Below are positions 22,626 to 33,737 of a stretch of 64,000 bases of DNA, piece by piece. Source of the stretch: Erythroxylum novogranatense (taxonomy: Eukaryota; Streptophyta; Magnoliopsida; Malpighiales; Erythroxylaceae); NCBI GenBank assembly GCA_029891385.1, contig CM057228.1:81270964-81334963 (forward strand), given 5' to 3'. The translations under genes and the position numbers were made by a program. How positions within the stretch are numbered: position 1 is the stretch's first letter; each line of letters opens with the position of its first letter. The notes below the pieces were generated by a model. It saw nothing but the letters and a program-made list of their open reading frames with translations, was not told the origin of the DNA and searched no databases.

Positions 22626-23677
22626 TGTTGGACCAATGGTGGTTGACAAATTAAATCCCTTTATGTTTTGATAATAATAAAATATCTAGAATCAGTTAAG
22701 AAATTATTTCAGGAATTTTGGGAGTATTATTCAATGAAAGAATTGTGCAAATCAAGATGGGCAAGTGACAAATCATTGAAGAATCAAGATGGAAGTTTCC
22801 TTATAAGTGAAAGAGGCTTAATGTAACACCCCACACCCGTAAGACCCGAACCCGATATCGTTGGTGATATCCGAGTCCGTGTCCCACGAGAGTGGCGTAC
22901 TACATCAGTCGATTTAAAATTCAGTATACACTTTTTTTTTCTTTTTTTGTAACCATTAACTCCACGTTCACACAGCAAACACAGTAAGTAAATAAAATCC
23001 GTGTTTAATAAAAACCAGTTTCAGTTATTACAGTCATTCAGTATTAATTACAATCAGTCAATGCAATAAAATATTACTACCACAATGGCTCAGTAAAAAT
23101 ACAATGCCTTGTTATACAGTGATTGCGGAATACAATTTACTAAAACACTAATGCAGAACCTAACCGATCCCGATCTCTAACCTTTACTCGACTACGATGA
23201 GACATACTCCGTGTCAACCGGGTATTCTTGAGACCTGAAAAATAGATGCAAATTTTGGGTGAGTTTTGCGAACTCAGTGAGAAACCATCATCGATGGTTC
23301 ACTCAAATCATGCATTACGCCCATGGCGTCTGATGCAGATCTGATAATTATCAATTACGGTAAATAGTCAATAACGATATCCAGTAACAGTAAAACATTC
23401 ACAGTAATTCATCCCATCACGAAAGTAGAACTTATCACATAACAGTTACTTATGCGAATGCAATGCATATGTGACTCTTTCCAGTTATTCAGTATTGTGC
23501 CCAAGTGCTCATCCAAGATTCGGTGGGGCGCGTGATTTTCCCCCTCGGGCTCGTGGCCAAGTCGATGCGATATGAGCTCGAAGCTCTTATCAGTAAAAAT
23601 AGCAACTTGGGGCACGTCCATTATCTGATCATGCAATTATGCATGCGATGCGATATCAAGATAAATGTACGGTGTTT

Positions 23678-23766
23678 GGCTATAAAGCCCAGTGTATCAG
23701 TAAATCAATGATATGGCTATAAAGCCCAGTATAGCAGTGTTCAGTACGGTGGCTATAAAGCCCAGT
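23678..23766. repeat. Three tandem GGCTATAAAGCCCAGT units
   Basis: Identical 16-bp units start at 23678, 23715 and 23751 (period about 37 bp). Each contains GGC-TATAAA-GCC. Confidence 0.85.
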
Positions 23767-24345
23767 CTACCAGTATCAGTAAAATCATACAATACAATCT
23801 CATACATGCCAGTAGTCATACAGTGCTCATTCAATTCACTTTTGCACGTAATTCACGTTAAGCATGTAAACAACCAGAAATTTGAGAAACCAACTAGGTT
23901 ACTCACCTATTACTTCCGAGCTAATGCCGGAAAGCCTCAGTGACGTCGGTCAATCGACGCTCAATTTGGGCCTCTATATGAATCAGAAAAAGTACGAGTC
24001 ACTAAATATGAAATTTGTGCTCATGTTGATGAGATATGCATGTTCATGAATTCCCGGTCCTAACTCAATATTTTCCCATAATAAAATTCTATGAAAAATT
24101 AGAAATCCATAGGCGCTGACGGTGCGCAATTCGGACCTCTATAGGTCCCCAATTAAATAAAACAGTGTTTACAAGTTCCGTCGATAGGGGCTACGTCAAA
24201 TTCCGTCTAAAATTCCCGTTTTCTCGAAAATGAAATTAAATATTCAACGAATCCGATGCCTCTGGAATCAGGTCAATCGGACGTCGGACGGAAAAGAAAT
24301 TGACAAAAGAACCATTGTACCATTTAATATCAAAATAATAATCAA

Positions 24346-24348
<3 letters not shown>

Positions 24349-24415
<67 letters not shown>
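24349..24415. repeat. (TA)n microsatellite in the solo LTR
   Basis: Continuous TA dinucleotides of about 65 bp. Any open frames through it are artefacts. Confidence 0.95.
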
Positions 24416-24418
<3 letters not shown>

Positions 24419-24563
24419 CGCGCCATCGGCTGGGCGAGACGCCTCATGAGGCGATTTCACTCACTTAAATCGAGGCGTGCGCCGCCTCGCGACCAGCCCC
24501 TTAATCTCGCCCTCGCGAGGCGAGAAGTCGCCCTCGCGAGACGGGGAGTTCCCCTGTCTTGCC
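24416..24563. repeat. GC-rich block with CGAGGCG palindromes in the solo LTR
   Basis: An abrupt GC-rich, CpG-rich segment with GCCTCATGAGGC and repeated CCTCGCGAGG, directly after the TA run. The corresponding place in the other copy (around 1450-1500) lacks both TA run and GC block. Confidence 0.75.
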
Positions 24564-27079
24564 CTTTTCTTTTTTTTCCAGATTTCTAACTTAATTTCCA
24601 TCCACTCTAACTTTTAGCACACAAATCAGAAAAATACCCACTATACCTCATTGGAAAGCTTGTGAAAAGCTCTACAATTCTCTAGAAGACCATAAAAATC
24701 AATTCCAACCCTAAGGGTGTCAAATAATCCATCAAACCTTCTGCCTTCACAATTTCCCTCAACACAGAGCAGTACATTTGCAATTTCATAACTCACTGAT
24801 TCCTCAGTAATAAATTACCACAAAAATATGGTCAATAAGTTCACAATGTCCTCTACAACTTTCATGAACAACCCAAAATCAAATTCTATTTCTAAACCAG
24901 TCAATTAATTCATTTAATGTCACTGTCCCTGAAATCCTTCAATTTGGGCAGTAACCTTACAAGAGGCATAACTTCCAGTATACAAGTCAATAAATTCAGA
25001 ACTTTATATCCCTGTAAAGATAACATCATAAACTTCATTTTTCATGAAGCACTCAACACCCAATTCGATCTCTAACAATTTCAAAATTGTTATGGAAGTT
25101 TCTGTTATCATCAGCCATTCATAACCTAATGTAGGATCAGTTTTTGAAAAATCATATCTCCCAATTCGGACTTCTAAAAATTACAAACCATATGTCATTT
25201 TCAAGGTAATCTTTTCCTCTACAACTTTTCAGAAGCTCACTCACACCAATTCAGTCCACATAAAATGTTAAAATTGCCTCCAATCAGTAAACTCACAAAA
25301 TCACACTTAAGCTAGGTTTCATCCAAAATGCTCAAAACCAGTCATTAGTAATCAATTCATATCTCCCAATATATAATTCCAAAAATAGCAAGATCAGTAG
25401 AAATGGAAAGATAATCAAATATGCTACAACTTCCATGAAGACCATTCTCCCTAATTCCATCTCAATTAATTCATAAAAATCAACAAAACTCAGATGTCAT
25501 GGTTGCGGTTACTGTTCACAGGCAATGGAACAGTAACTTTCCATGCAAAATTTCACCCTTCTATCATTGGAATTCAACAACACCCATTTCACACTAAATT
25601 GAAGCCAACATCCCAAAGTTTCAGTGGCCACAAACCTTGCCTCATTTGCATAACCACACAATGAGTTATGGTCAAATCAGTGCAATAGGTCAAATATCAA
25701 GTTTCCAGCTTTACTTCTCTATTCACTTCCTTTCATTCCAAGTCAATTTCTACTACCATTATCATTTCACTTGGACACAAAATCAGTCCCTAAATCACTT
25801 CATATATTCACTAGGCATTCCTACCAAAAATTGGCAGCACTAACCTCTTCCCTTTCCATGCACAATTAATCATCAATATACAATCAAAATCATATTAAAA
25901 CCAAACTCTCTCATAACCATTTATTATCCTAACATACCTTACATTTATACCCATTTATTTATACTATAATTCTCATTAAGGTAAAACATCAATAAGCTTA
26001 ATAATAATACCACAATCCCCTTTAGATGCTCCTAACTACCATGATTCATAAACTACATAATCAAAGCATAATTAAACACTTACTAATTCAAGCTTTTTCC
26101 ATCTTCCAACTCTCTTCAATTCTTTAGTTACTACTCTTACTCAACACCTTCTCCACTCTATTCTAACACATGCAAGTGTAAGGTCCTCTTAGAAAGGAAG
26201 GAGCTTGGTGTCAAGAAGAAGAAGGCTTGAAGTTTGGAGGAAGATGAGAAAAAAGGAAGCAAAAATCGATGGTTTAAAAGAAGAGTTGGTTTTTGTGTGT
26301 TTCGGATGGCTATACAAAACCTAAACAATTTTATCTCTTCATTCCCTTTAAACTCACACATCCGAATGAGGAGCATTAAATGTGACTTTAAAAAATGGCA
26401 ACATGTGATTGGTCCACAATTCAAAGGAAAGTCAATATATATTTATTTAATCCAGTCCAAAATTTTACTCCATTTCACTCCAATGGCCCTACTTTCAGTC
26501 CCAAAATAAAATACCCAATAGTACAGTACCAGTGGGTAGCGATTTTTGCTCTGAGAAACAACCGGTTAGCTAATTGGCGATTTATCCGATCAGAATTTCC
26601 CAATTATTTTTCGAAATTAATGAAATTCCTAAAATTATAAAACATGTAACATGCACTCCAAATAATTTTTCAATCACGAAAATCACCTTTTCTACCCCAA
26701 AACATGTTTAGGCCGATTCTGGCGATTTTGCCGGTCAGAATTTTCTCCAAAAATTCCAGAAAAATTCTTATAATTCCAGTAAAATAGAAAACAATTTAAG
26801 GCGCACTCAGAATAATTTTTCAAATCCCATAACCACGTTAATCACAATAAAATGCCGTTAGGCCCAATTACCGGGAATGTCATGAATGCATTTACTGAAA
26901 TTCCATGTACACAATTGATACTGTGTATCAATCCTATTATGCATGAACAGTACTAATTATTCCTAATTAATCTCATCATATGCCAACTTTACTATTTTAC
27001 CCTTCCAGGAGGGGGTGGGATGTTACAATTAAATAATGAGAATTATAGAGGATTTGGTTGGATGTTACCATTGGAGGAC

Positions 27080-27354
27080 CACAAGTCGACTTGCACAAGC
27101 ATAAGTCGACTTATACATCAAGACCTGAACAGCATAAGTCGACTAGAACAGTATAAGTCGACTAACTTATGAAGATATGTCAACACACTTATGAAGATAT
27201 GTCAACACAAGTCGACCAACAGCATACAAGTCGACTTTTCGTGGACCACAAGTCGACTTACACATCACAAGTCGACTTATAGAAGAGCGGAGATACAATT
27301 TTTACGTAAAATGTTGTCACAAGTCGACTTATACATTCGACAAGTCGACTTATG
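27080..27354. repeat. AAGTCGACTT palindrome array in the 3' LTR
   Basis: Ten units in the same order as in the 5' LTR array, one unit fewer at the left end. Two units that are degenerate in the 5' LTR (near 5041 and 5061) are clean here. Confidence 0.9.
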
Positions 27355-27974
27355 GATACAGCAAATTAATTCCAACGGTCCAATTAGCCACAAATGGAAA
27401 GGAGATTATTAAGGAACGGCTATAACAATCATGCAACGGCTAGAATGAGCTTCAACAGCTATTTTTCTTCTAGTATAAAGAGTGGATGATTGATGAAGAG
27501 TTTACACAAGTTCTACAAGCCAAAATACTCTTCTATTGCTCCAAAATTGTTCATTATTGTTCTTACTTTGTTACACAATTGTATTGAGCACTTGTTCTTC
27601 AATCTTTATCATATTTCTCTTACAATTTGAGTGACTAGTGAAAGGTCATGTGTGAGGTAGGATTTGTGTCGGAAGACAAATCGATTGTAAAGGTAGCTTG
27701 AGCCAGAAATCAAGTGGCGTTGTAAAAAGTTCACACTCAACTACAAAGTGTGCAATAAAGTGATTGGCAAAATCCTAAGTAGGAGCTTAGGTAGAGGACG
27801 TAGGTCTTAGCACCGAACCTCTATAAAAATAGTGTTTGATCTTCTTCCCTACTCTTTTTATTTAAATTTGTTTAAATTGTTTTTGTGTGAATTAACTTTT
27901 GATTTTGTTGTAGAAAATTTACAAAAAGCTTAAAGATCTATTCAACCCCCCCCCCCCCTTCTAGATCACTTACA

Positions 27975-28111
27975 AAAGTGAAAGAAAACATAATAACAAA
28001 GAAGTTAATGAATTACGAATTTAGTTTCAATTATGCTACAGTAACCTAACATAATTGAAACTAAATTTGTAATTCATCAGCTTCTCTCTCATTGCTATTT
28101 TCTTTTACTTC
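27975..28111. repeat. Fold-back with about 60-bp arms at the copia insertion edge
   Basis: 28009-28035 and 28050-28076 are 27-bp inverted arms with one mismatch around a 14-nt loop. Weaker complementarity extends outward (27975-28008 with 28077-28111). The AAAGT duplication of the copia element sits at its left edge, so the fold-back was there before insertion. No TIR or target duplication is obvious. Confidence 0.7.
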
Positions 28112-28712
28112 CCTTCTCTGCGAGACCTAATTTAGGAGATGAAGATGATGGGAAGAGAAGGTGATGAAAGTGTTAGTATTTCTTTTGATTTCTAGTTACA
28201 GAGAATGTTTTGAACGCAAGTCATGGCAAGAATTCAAAGGGCACAATCATCTTTTCGTATCTTAAATTTTAGCTGTTAGAACAAAACACTCCTATATAGT
28301 ATCATTTTCATTTCCAATTGATTAGGTTCAATCCGTTAACCCAATCAACTGATTACCAAATATGTCCATCAATGATTTGACATGATCAAATAGACAAATA
28401 CCTCTCATTCTACTGAAAAATAGTTGATCAGCTATTTACTAAATAAGACCTCAATTCATTATTAATTTATGTCCTTGTAGTCAATCATTTGGATGCAATT
28501 TGATGTATGACATTAATATTATTTATTAATGAAAAAACATTCTTTATCTTTTATATTAAGTTAATTATATTTGATATTTTTAATCTGAAGATAAAATTCT
28601 GGAATAATTACTATGTAATTAAAATTATGATAAAATTATAATTGTAATATTCAATTTACATTTACGTATTATTCTAAATATTCCTAGTTGTAGTTTCATC
28701 AAAACGGGATAT
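28112..28712. other. Intergenic AT-rich DNA, nothing recognised
   Basis: No long frame, no repeat match to other parts of the window. Confidence 0.5.
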
Positions 28713-29452
28713 TGTTGAAATGATAAAACTAGCATACATTATGTTTCTTTCTTATGAAGAAAGTAATTGATCTTATAAATTAAAATATGAATATACTTAA
28801 ACTAATGTGTGGGTGATAATTAGAAAATAAGTCGCTAAACTAACCCAATTATAAAAATCCCAAATAGAATATTACTTATGTGTTTGTAGATTTTCTAAAA
28901 TTGATGGTTATATAATTGATCCTTAGACTTGAGATTACTAAGGTATCTCGTATAGGAATTACTGTATTTTGATGCTACTTATGAATTGTCCTAGGAAAAT
29001 TCAGTCGGTAGTACTTGGATATAGTATGAACTATATGGAGATAGTTGAGTAAGTCAATAAAAAATTTGTCACTCTAAAGTAATTAGAGAGAAGATTATAC
29101 TATTCTTGATTAGTAATAATTTATAGAATTATTTGGCCAGAGTAAATTGACACTTGAAAAAGGCATTTTCAAACTTCAATTATAAATTAATAACTAATTA
29201 GCAAAAACGAACGTGATTGAACTAAAAGAGTAAACACTATATCAATACTCTATCCAATTGGAATATTGGATGACGAATGGATTAAATTATACATCATAAC
29301 CATACATAGACAGGTTAAGTCAAATCATTTTAACATTCTTGATATTTGGGTGGTCACAGTGACAGAGCTAGGAATTTAAGATAGGGGGCTCAAATATTTA
29401 ATTTTTTAAATTTTAGGGGCCCAAGACACCACAAATTTTTAAATAACCTCGT

Positions 29453-29509
<57 letters not shown>

Positions 29510-30212
29510 TTAATAATCTTGGGGTGGGGGCCCGGTGCATCATTGGCCCCTACCTCCGTCCCTCTGAGTGGTCATGACATATTCTTGACATCAATCTTGA
29601 TCTATGATTATAAATTGTTTGATTGAAAATTAAAGATAAATTAAAAGAAATTTAATTTATCTTATTCTAGTTATGAATTATAATTATAATTTATAATCAT
29701 TGTCAATATATTAGGAACTTAATAGGTCACACATTAAAGAAGAATTTGTGAAAGAAAAATCAATTTAATTAAGTTGGACTTGATTATAAAGTTTGAGAAA
29801 CTTTAGGGATCGCATATGAGATATTTGATTTTATTAAAATTAAATTATTTTGATTTTGATTTTGATTTTAATTATAATTAAATAATTTAATTTTAATGAA
29901 ATTTACAAATTCCTAATGATTTTTCTATTAATCGGAAGAACAAACAAAGAAGTAAGCACTTCTTATTCTTCCTCTCAAAATTTGAGAAATTGCATTAATA
30001 GATACTGTTAGAGGCTGGACGATTTAACAGCTTGTGGTTGAGACGGTGAAGAATTTGTTCAAAAATTTCAACTGAAAACGCAAATCAAGTATGATTCATA
30101 CTCTATAATTTGTGTTTTTATTCAAGTTTTACAATTATTGAAATTCAATTAGAATCCGTAAAAATTTTGTTTTTTGCTATACTCGTAATTCTACGATAGT
30201 TAGATTCCAACA
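28713..30212 (+). mobile_element. Decayed solo LTR related to the LTRs of the 39969-53339 element
   Basis: Starts TGTTGAAATG and ends GATTCCAACA. Much of it aligns by eye with the reverse complement of 39969-41578, for example the GTGTGGGTG, CTATATGGAGATAGTTGA and AAAGTAATTAGAGAG segments. No pol is attached. Flanking pentamers (GATAT and TACAT) match at only three of five, so the duplication has decayed or the ends are slightly off. A hAT-type MITE sits inside. Confidence 0.75.
29357..29566. mobile_element. Non-autonomous hAT-type MITE (about 210 bp)
   Basis: Imperfect terminal inverted repeats: CAGTGACAGAGCTAGG at the left, and CAGAGGGACGGAGGTAGG as the complement of the right end. Flanks are 8-bp duplications GGTGGTCA (29349-29356) and AGTGGTCA (29567-29574), 7 of 8 identical. 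CAG-type ends with 8-bp duplications are the hAT signature. The interior has GGGGCCC-rich ends and a (TA)n run (29456-29506), no coding capacity. Confidence 0.78.
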
Positions 30213-30480
30213 TACATGTCAGTCCAAAACGCTGCTTTCTTTCATGTGAGGACACAACCAAATTCTCACACTCTTTGAAGCAATTGAATGTGTTTGTATA
30301 TGTGTGTGTGACAGAGAGAGAGAATAACGTGTTTTGAAGTTTGAACTACACAGACGTTGTGGACAAAGTGTGGGAGAAGCATAAGCTAACGTTATAAACT
30401 TGTAGCTGCTAGGAACCGACAAGACGGGCTTATATAAATAAATAAATATTTGCAATGTTCTTTTGAGCGTAGTTGGCCAC
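30213..30480 (-). promoter_or_regulatory. Possible orphaned plant promoter and 5' leader
   Basis: On the minus strand a TATA-like TATTTATATAAGCCC (about 30428-30442) is followed by a CT- and CA-rich leader (TCTCTCTCTCTGTCACACACACA, in two parts, near 30300-30325) and an ATG at 30248 after nine codons meeting TGA. The solo LTR begins directly downstream. It looks like a core promoter whose gene was lost or displaced, but chance is possible. Confidence 0.25.
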
Positions 30481-31979
30481 GGTGACGAAAGTTTGAGCTA
30501 TCGACTGCATTCATTGATAAGTCGAGTCCCGAGCAACAACTGGAGTTTTGAGTAAACCCATGTTGGGTGACTCGCTAAAACCCCAAAAGTTCTCTGATAA
30601 CCTAGAGCATTCTGTATTTCAGCCTTGAACTCGTAATTTTTAGAAAGGATGAAGCATAGCAAATGGAAAGGCAGAGCTATTCTGTTCTAGCTAGTAAGTA
30701 GTCATTATGATAACCATAATGCCCAACTCTTTTTATGTTAAAAATAGATAGTACCCAGGGCGCTGGGGCTGGGTACTATAAAAGATTTTAAATGAGTTTG
30801 GTTTTTAAGTTTACATCTTTTCCTTTGGGTTTTATAGAATCAATTGCTACTAAATTTAATAAAAACCTAAATGACGAAATACCACACTTGAAAAGCAGCG
30901 ATCCCAGTTCTTAATTAAAGATTGGGCGTGAAACAAATTTCTGAAGCCCACTTCCAACGGCCTTGGACTATAAACAAAGAAGTGAATCTTCAAGTAGATA
31001 TTATTTTCAGATAAATAAGTAGATATTATTAAAGAAAAGAACTTTTTATAGTTTTAGAAGAATATTGTTTTTGTTGGGATAAAATTTAGAGAGAAATGGT
31101 GCTTAAATTGAACGGAAGTCTACTAAGTGACAAACAAAAAGCATCTCCGATAAACTTGGTGCTTAAAAAGTTCAGACTCAATTAACCAACAAAAAGTAGG
31201 TTTAGTGCTGTGTAACCCACTTAAGCAAACGATAATTGAACTGGATATCAAATCTCAATAAAGCCGTCTCTTGCCTAATAGGGCACAATGAAGTGGCTAC
31301 ATCAAAATGGGGCCACTGCAAATAAATAATTCAGACGCCCTACCTAACCAAGGGGGGCCAGATTGAAATAAATAGGTGATGGTGGAATGGACGAAGTGCT
31401 TTACTTGTTTTTTTTTTTTAATTATAGTAGGTATCCCAGTTTAGTTAGATTAATCCTAAGCTCCTAAGATTCTATTCCAAAGATCTTAGAGGAGCTAAAT
31501 TCTAGAACTCCAAGATCTCTCAAGTTTCTACGTAGCTTGTACATTTTTACGCAAAACAAGTTTTCACATACTTGATTTTTCAGTTAATAAATGATCACTG
31601 ATCCTACTCAACATCAGGTTCTCATCAGCTCCTAGATTCTCTAATAGTTCCAACTCCCACATTGTCACTAGAAACGAGACGTCCGTAATTGATCCGATCA
31701 AGAAACTTTGCCTAGAAAGCTAGAGGATCATCAATAGGAACAATTCTCATTTCTCCTCTTTCAACGTGACTCGAACTCAAGACCTCCTAAAGGGAGAATC
31801 TTAAATGCGTTACTTGTTATTTCTATTTAGTGTGTACCACAAGAAAGATATTACATTTAAACGCATACTAAATGGTCGAATGAACGGCTAAACACATATT
31901 AAACTATGATTTAAAATACGATATAATTTGCGCGTATCCAATTCTATTGATGAGACTTAAATTATACTCTATAAGAATT
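30481..31979. other. Intergenic DNA, nothing recognised except a small hairpin
   Basis: No supported gene. An 11-bp-arm hairpin with a G-rich loop lies at 30748-30779. Confidence 0.5.
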
Positions 31980-32610
31980 AATGGACTCAAGGAGGTTCAA
32001 TCGTCATACCAAAGCCAAATATTATCCCCCTTCCCCACCTTGATTTTAATAAAGGGATAAACCACTTTCCTCATTTTTAGCAATTGTGTAAAAGGCCAGA
32101 AGTATTCATTCTTTTCAGGTAATTGCCATAAGCTAGCATTTTTGGGATGGAATTCATTCATCCGCTTACACCGTAAAGATTCCTTATTTTTGAAACGTCT
32201 CCAAATCTTTTTGGATGTTTGCAAGTTTTGGAAGGTTTACATTGAAATGAATCCGGGTCTTTTGTTGTTTTTCCCTACAAAGTTGCTCCCATTTAATCTA
32301 AGCCCCTCTAAAGTTGTCACTTCTTCTGCACAAAAGGAAGTTTGTTATACATTTTTCAATCTCCTAGGAAGAAGTAAATGGGAACTCGAGGTTGTATGCA
32401 AGTTGCTTGAAACAAATATGATGAGTTGAGCCCTTCCAGCATTTGAGAGAGCTCAATTCTACCATGCATTGACCATCCCTTTATATCTTTCCAATAACAC
32501 AAGGACGTCTTGCCTCATTTAAGATATGGGAACTACAAGGTACTTGAAAGGAAGACTTTGTTTCCTCGATATAAAGATTTTCTACAATCTTTCAGATAAG
32601 TTTAGACCAG
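31980..32610 (-). pseudogene. LINE ORF2 remnant (post-RT region)
   Basis: The minus-strand frame 32224-31997 ends in KVGKGDNIWLWYDD, the conserved motif before the zinc-binding domain of plant L1-type ORF2 proteins, and runs on past a stop at 31997. Upstream, in other frames, the minus strand has GRIELSQMLEGLN-like and FNVNLPKLANIQK segments typical of the same region. Multiple stops and shifts. No poly(A) or duplication was found next to it. Confidence 0.6.
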
Positions 32611-33490
32611 ATGAGGCTATAATTAATGTTTTAGGAATTATATATAAATGATTTAAACACTTTAAATAGATCAATTATGATTGAACTTATTACCATAATC
32701 TAGATTGCAATATCCAATCATTGTAAATCTTATTCACTTGTTGTAAACTAATGGTCGAATACTATTAGGGATAATATAGCATATGTTAAATAACACAAGA
32801 TTATGTGTTTGTTGCCTAGATTAACTTGTTTTGCTATTACATAATATGTTTATCATACTAATTCTAGAGAGTTTATTCTAAGTTGTCTAATAGCTTGACT
32901 TAATTAAAGAGCTTGTTTTAATTAGATACAAAATAAAGAAAATTGGTGTTTTAAGAGAACTTATTATTCATCTACAGTTATCATTTTCAAAGAAAGGTTT
33001 AAAAGCATTATAATGATTGTTATGCACATTTATATGAAGGACAAGATTGAACCATAGACTGGATTCAAAACCCACTAATTAATTTTATCAATTTTGTATT
33101 GTTTGATTTGATTGATCTTCAATAGTTTAGTTTTACTTTATTTTTTCAATCGAATTCGACCAACCTCCAATATACTAAAAACTTATTTATTCAATAAAAA
33201 CCTCAAACACACTCTTTATGGATATAATTATTGCTCACCATTACTAAAATTTAGTTACATAGGGTTAAGTTTTATTTTATGATATGTTCTACTCGCATCA
33301 ATAATCAAAACTAAGTACTCAACTAAATTAGTAAACAATGGTTTTGCTGCTTTAATAAATTATTAAAATGGTTTAAACATAAATTTAAAATCCTACTTCT
33401 TCTAACAATTTTTTTTGTCAAATTACTCTAATTTTGGTCTCTGAATTTACCCAAAATTCCTAAAAATAATAACCTAAAAAGTGCTAAAAT
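32611..33490. other. Intergenic AT-rich DNA, nothing recognised
   Basis: No frame or repeat could be supported. Confidence 0.5.
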
Positions 33491-33511
33491 ACAAAGTTAA
33501 ATGTTAACATT

Positions 33512-33720
33512 GAGACTGTTCTATTGTTCATACCTTCGAGAGGGTCATCAATGTGCAGATTTTTTAACAAAACAGGGTACTTCTCATCCTCAACGTTGGT
33601 CTATTTGGGAGGTTCCTGATCTAGGACTTCGCCAGCTCCTGACTAATGATACTTTTTGTGTTGCATTTTTAAGGCGTTGGCCTTATTTGTCTTGTTTCTT
33701 TCTCGTCAGGAAAAAAAAAA
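33512..33720 (+). pseudogene. 5'-truncated LINE 3' end with RNase H tail and poly(A)
   Basis: The frame contains YLREGHQCADFLTKQG, the C-terminal motif of the RNase H domain of plant LINE ORF2, followed by PQRWSIWEVPDLGLRQLL and an A10 run at 33710-33720. Everything upstream of RNase H is absent, as in 5'-truncated LINE insertions. AAAGTTAAA occurs at 33493-33501 and 33729-33737 as a possible target duplication, but eight bases lie between the A run and the second copy. Confidence 0.65.
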
Positions 33721-33737
33721 TTGTCTTAAAAGTTAAA

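Larger units (their letters stand above)
22822..27027 (+). mobile_element. 4.2-kb solo LTR, probable Ty3/gypsy, inside the Sirevirus LTR
   Basis: Starts TGTAACACCCCAC and ends GGGTGGGATGTTACA. The 5' LTR at 4817-4840 shows the empty site, from which the flanks are a duplication CTTAA (22817-22821) and ATTAA (27028-27032) with one mismatch. TG...CA ends plus a 5-bp duplication and no internal domain, primer site or pol make this a solo LTR. The terminus and size fit a large gypsy LTR (Tekay/Del-type, inference). It has no convincing open frame. Confidence 0.85.
4631..27974 (+). mobile_element. Sirevirus-like Ty1/copia retrotransposon, interrupted by two nested insertions
   Basis: LTRs 4631-5757 and 22626-27974 both start TGTTGGACCAATGG and end ...CACTTACA. 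They are flanked by a perfect AAAGT duplication (4626-4630 and 27975-27979). Order: LTR, Met-tRNA primer site, gag with zinc knuckle, protease, integrase, RT, RNase H, extra gene, several purine tracts, LTR. This order (integrase before RT) is copia. The gag and pol sequence style, the extra gene downstream of RNase H and the repeated AAGGGGGAG tracts point to the Sirevirus (SIRE/Maximus) lineage. Without the nested copia (10570-20376) and the solo LTR (22822-27027) plus target duplications it would be about 9.3 kb. gag, pol and the extra gene all carry stops or frameshifts. Confidence 0.93.
22626..27974 (+). repeat. 3' LTR of Sirevirus-like element, split by a solo LTR
   Basis: Two parts, 22626-22821 and about 27033-27974, match the 5' LTR on either side of the insertion. 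It differs from the 5' LTR by one palindrome unit fewer, a 22-bp tandem duplication at 27166-27209 and a longer C run at 27946-27958. Confidence 0.93.

Noticed and set aside
24230..24589. Frames on both strands across the TA run
   Set aside because: Ile-Tyr repeats from (TA)n; no conservation in the other copy of the LTR.
28713..30212. A firm 5-bp duplication for the decayed solo LTR
   Set aside because: GATAT and TACAT match at only three positions; I do not claim it.
33493..33737. AAAGTTAAA as target duplication of the LINE 3' end
   Set aside because: Eight bases separate it from the poly(A), and such AT-rich 9-mers are common here; kept only as a possibility.
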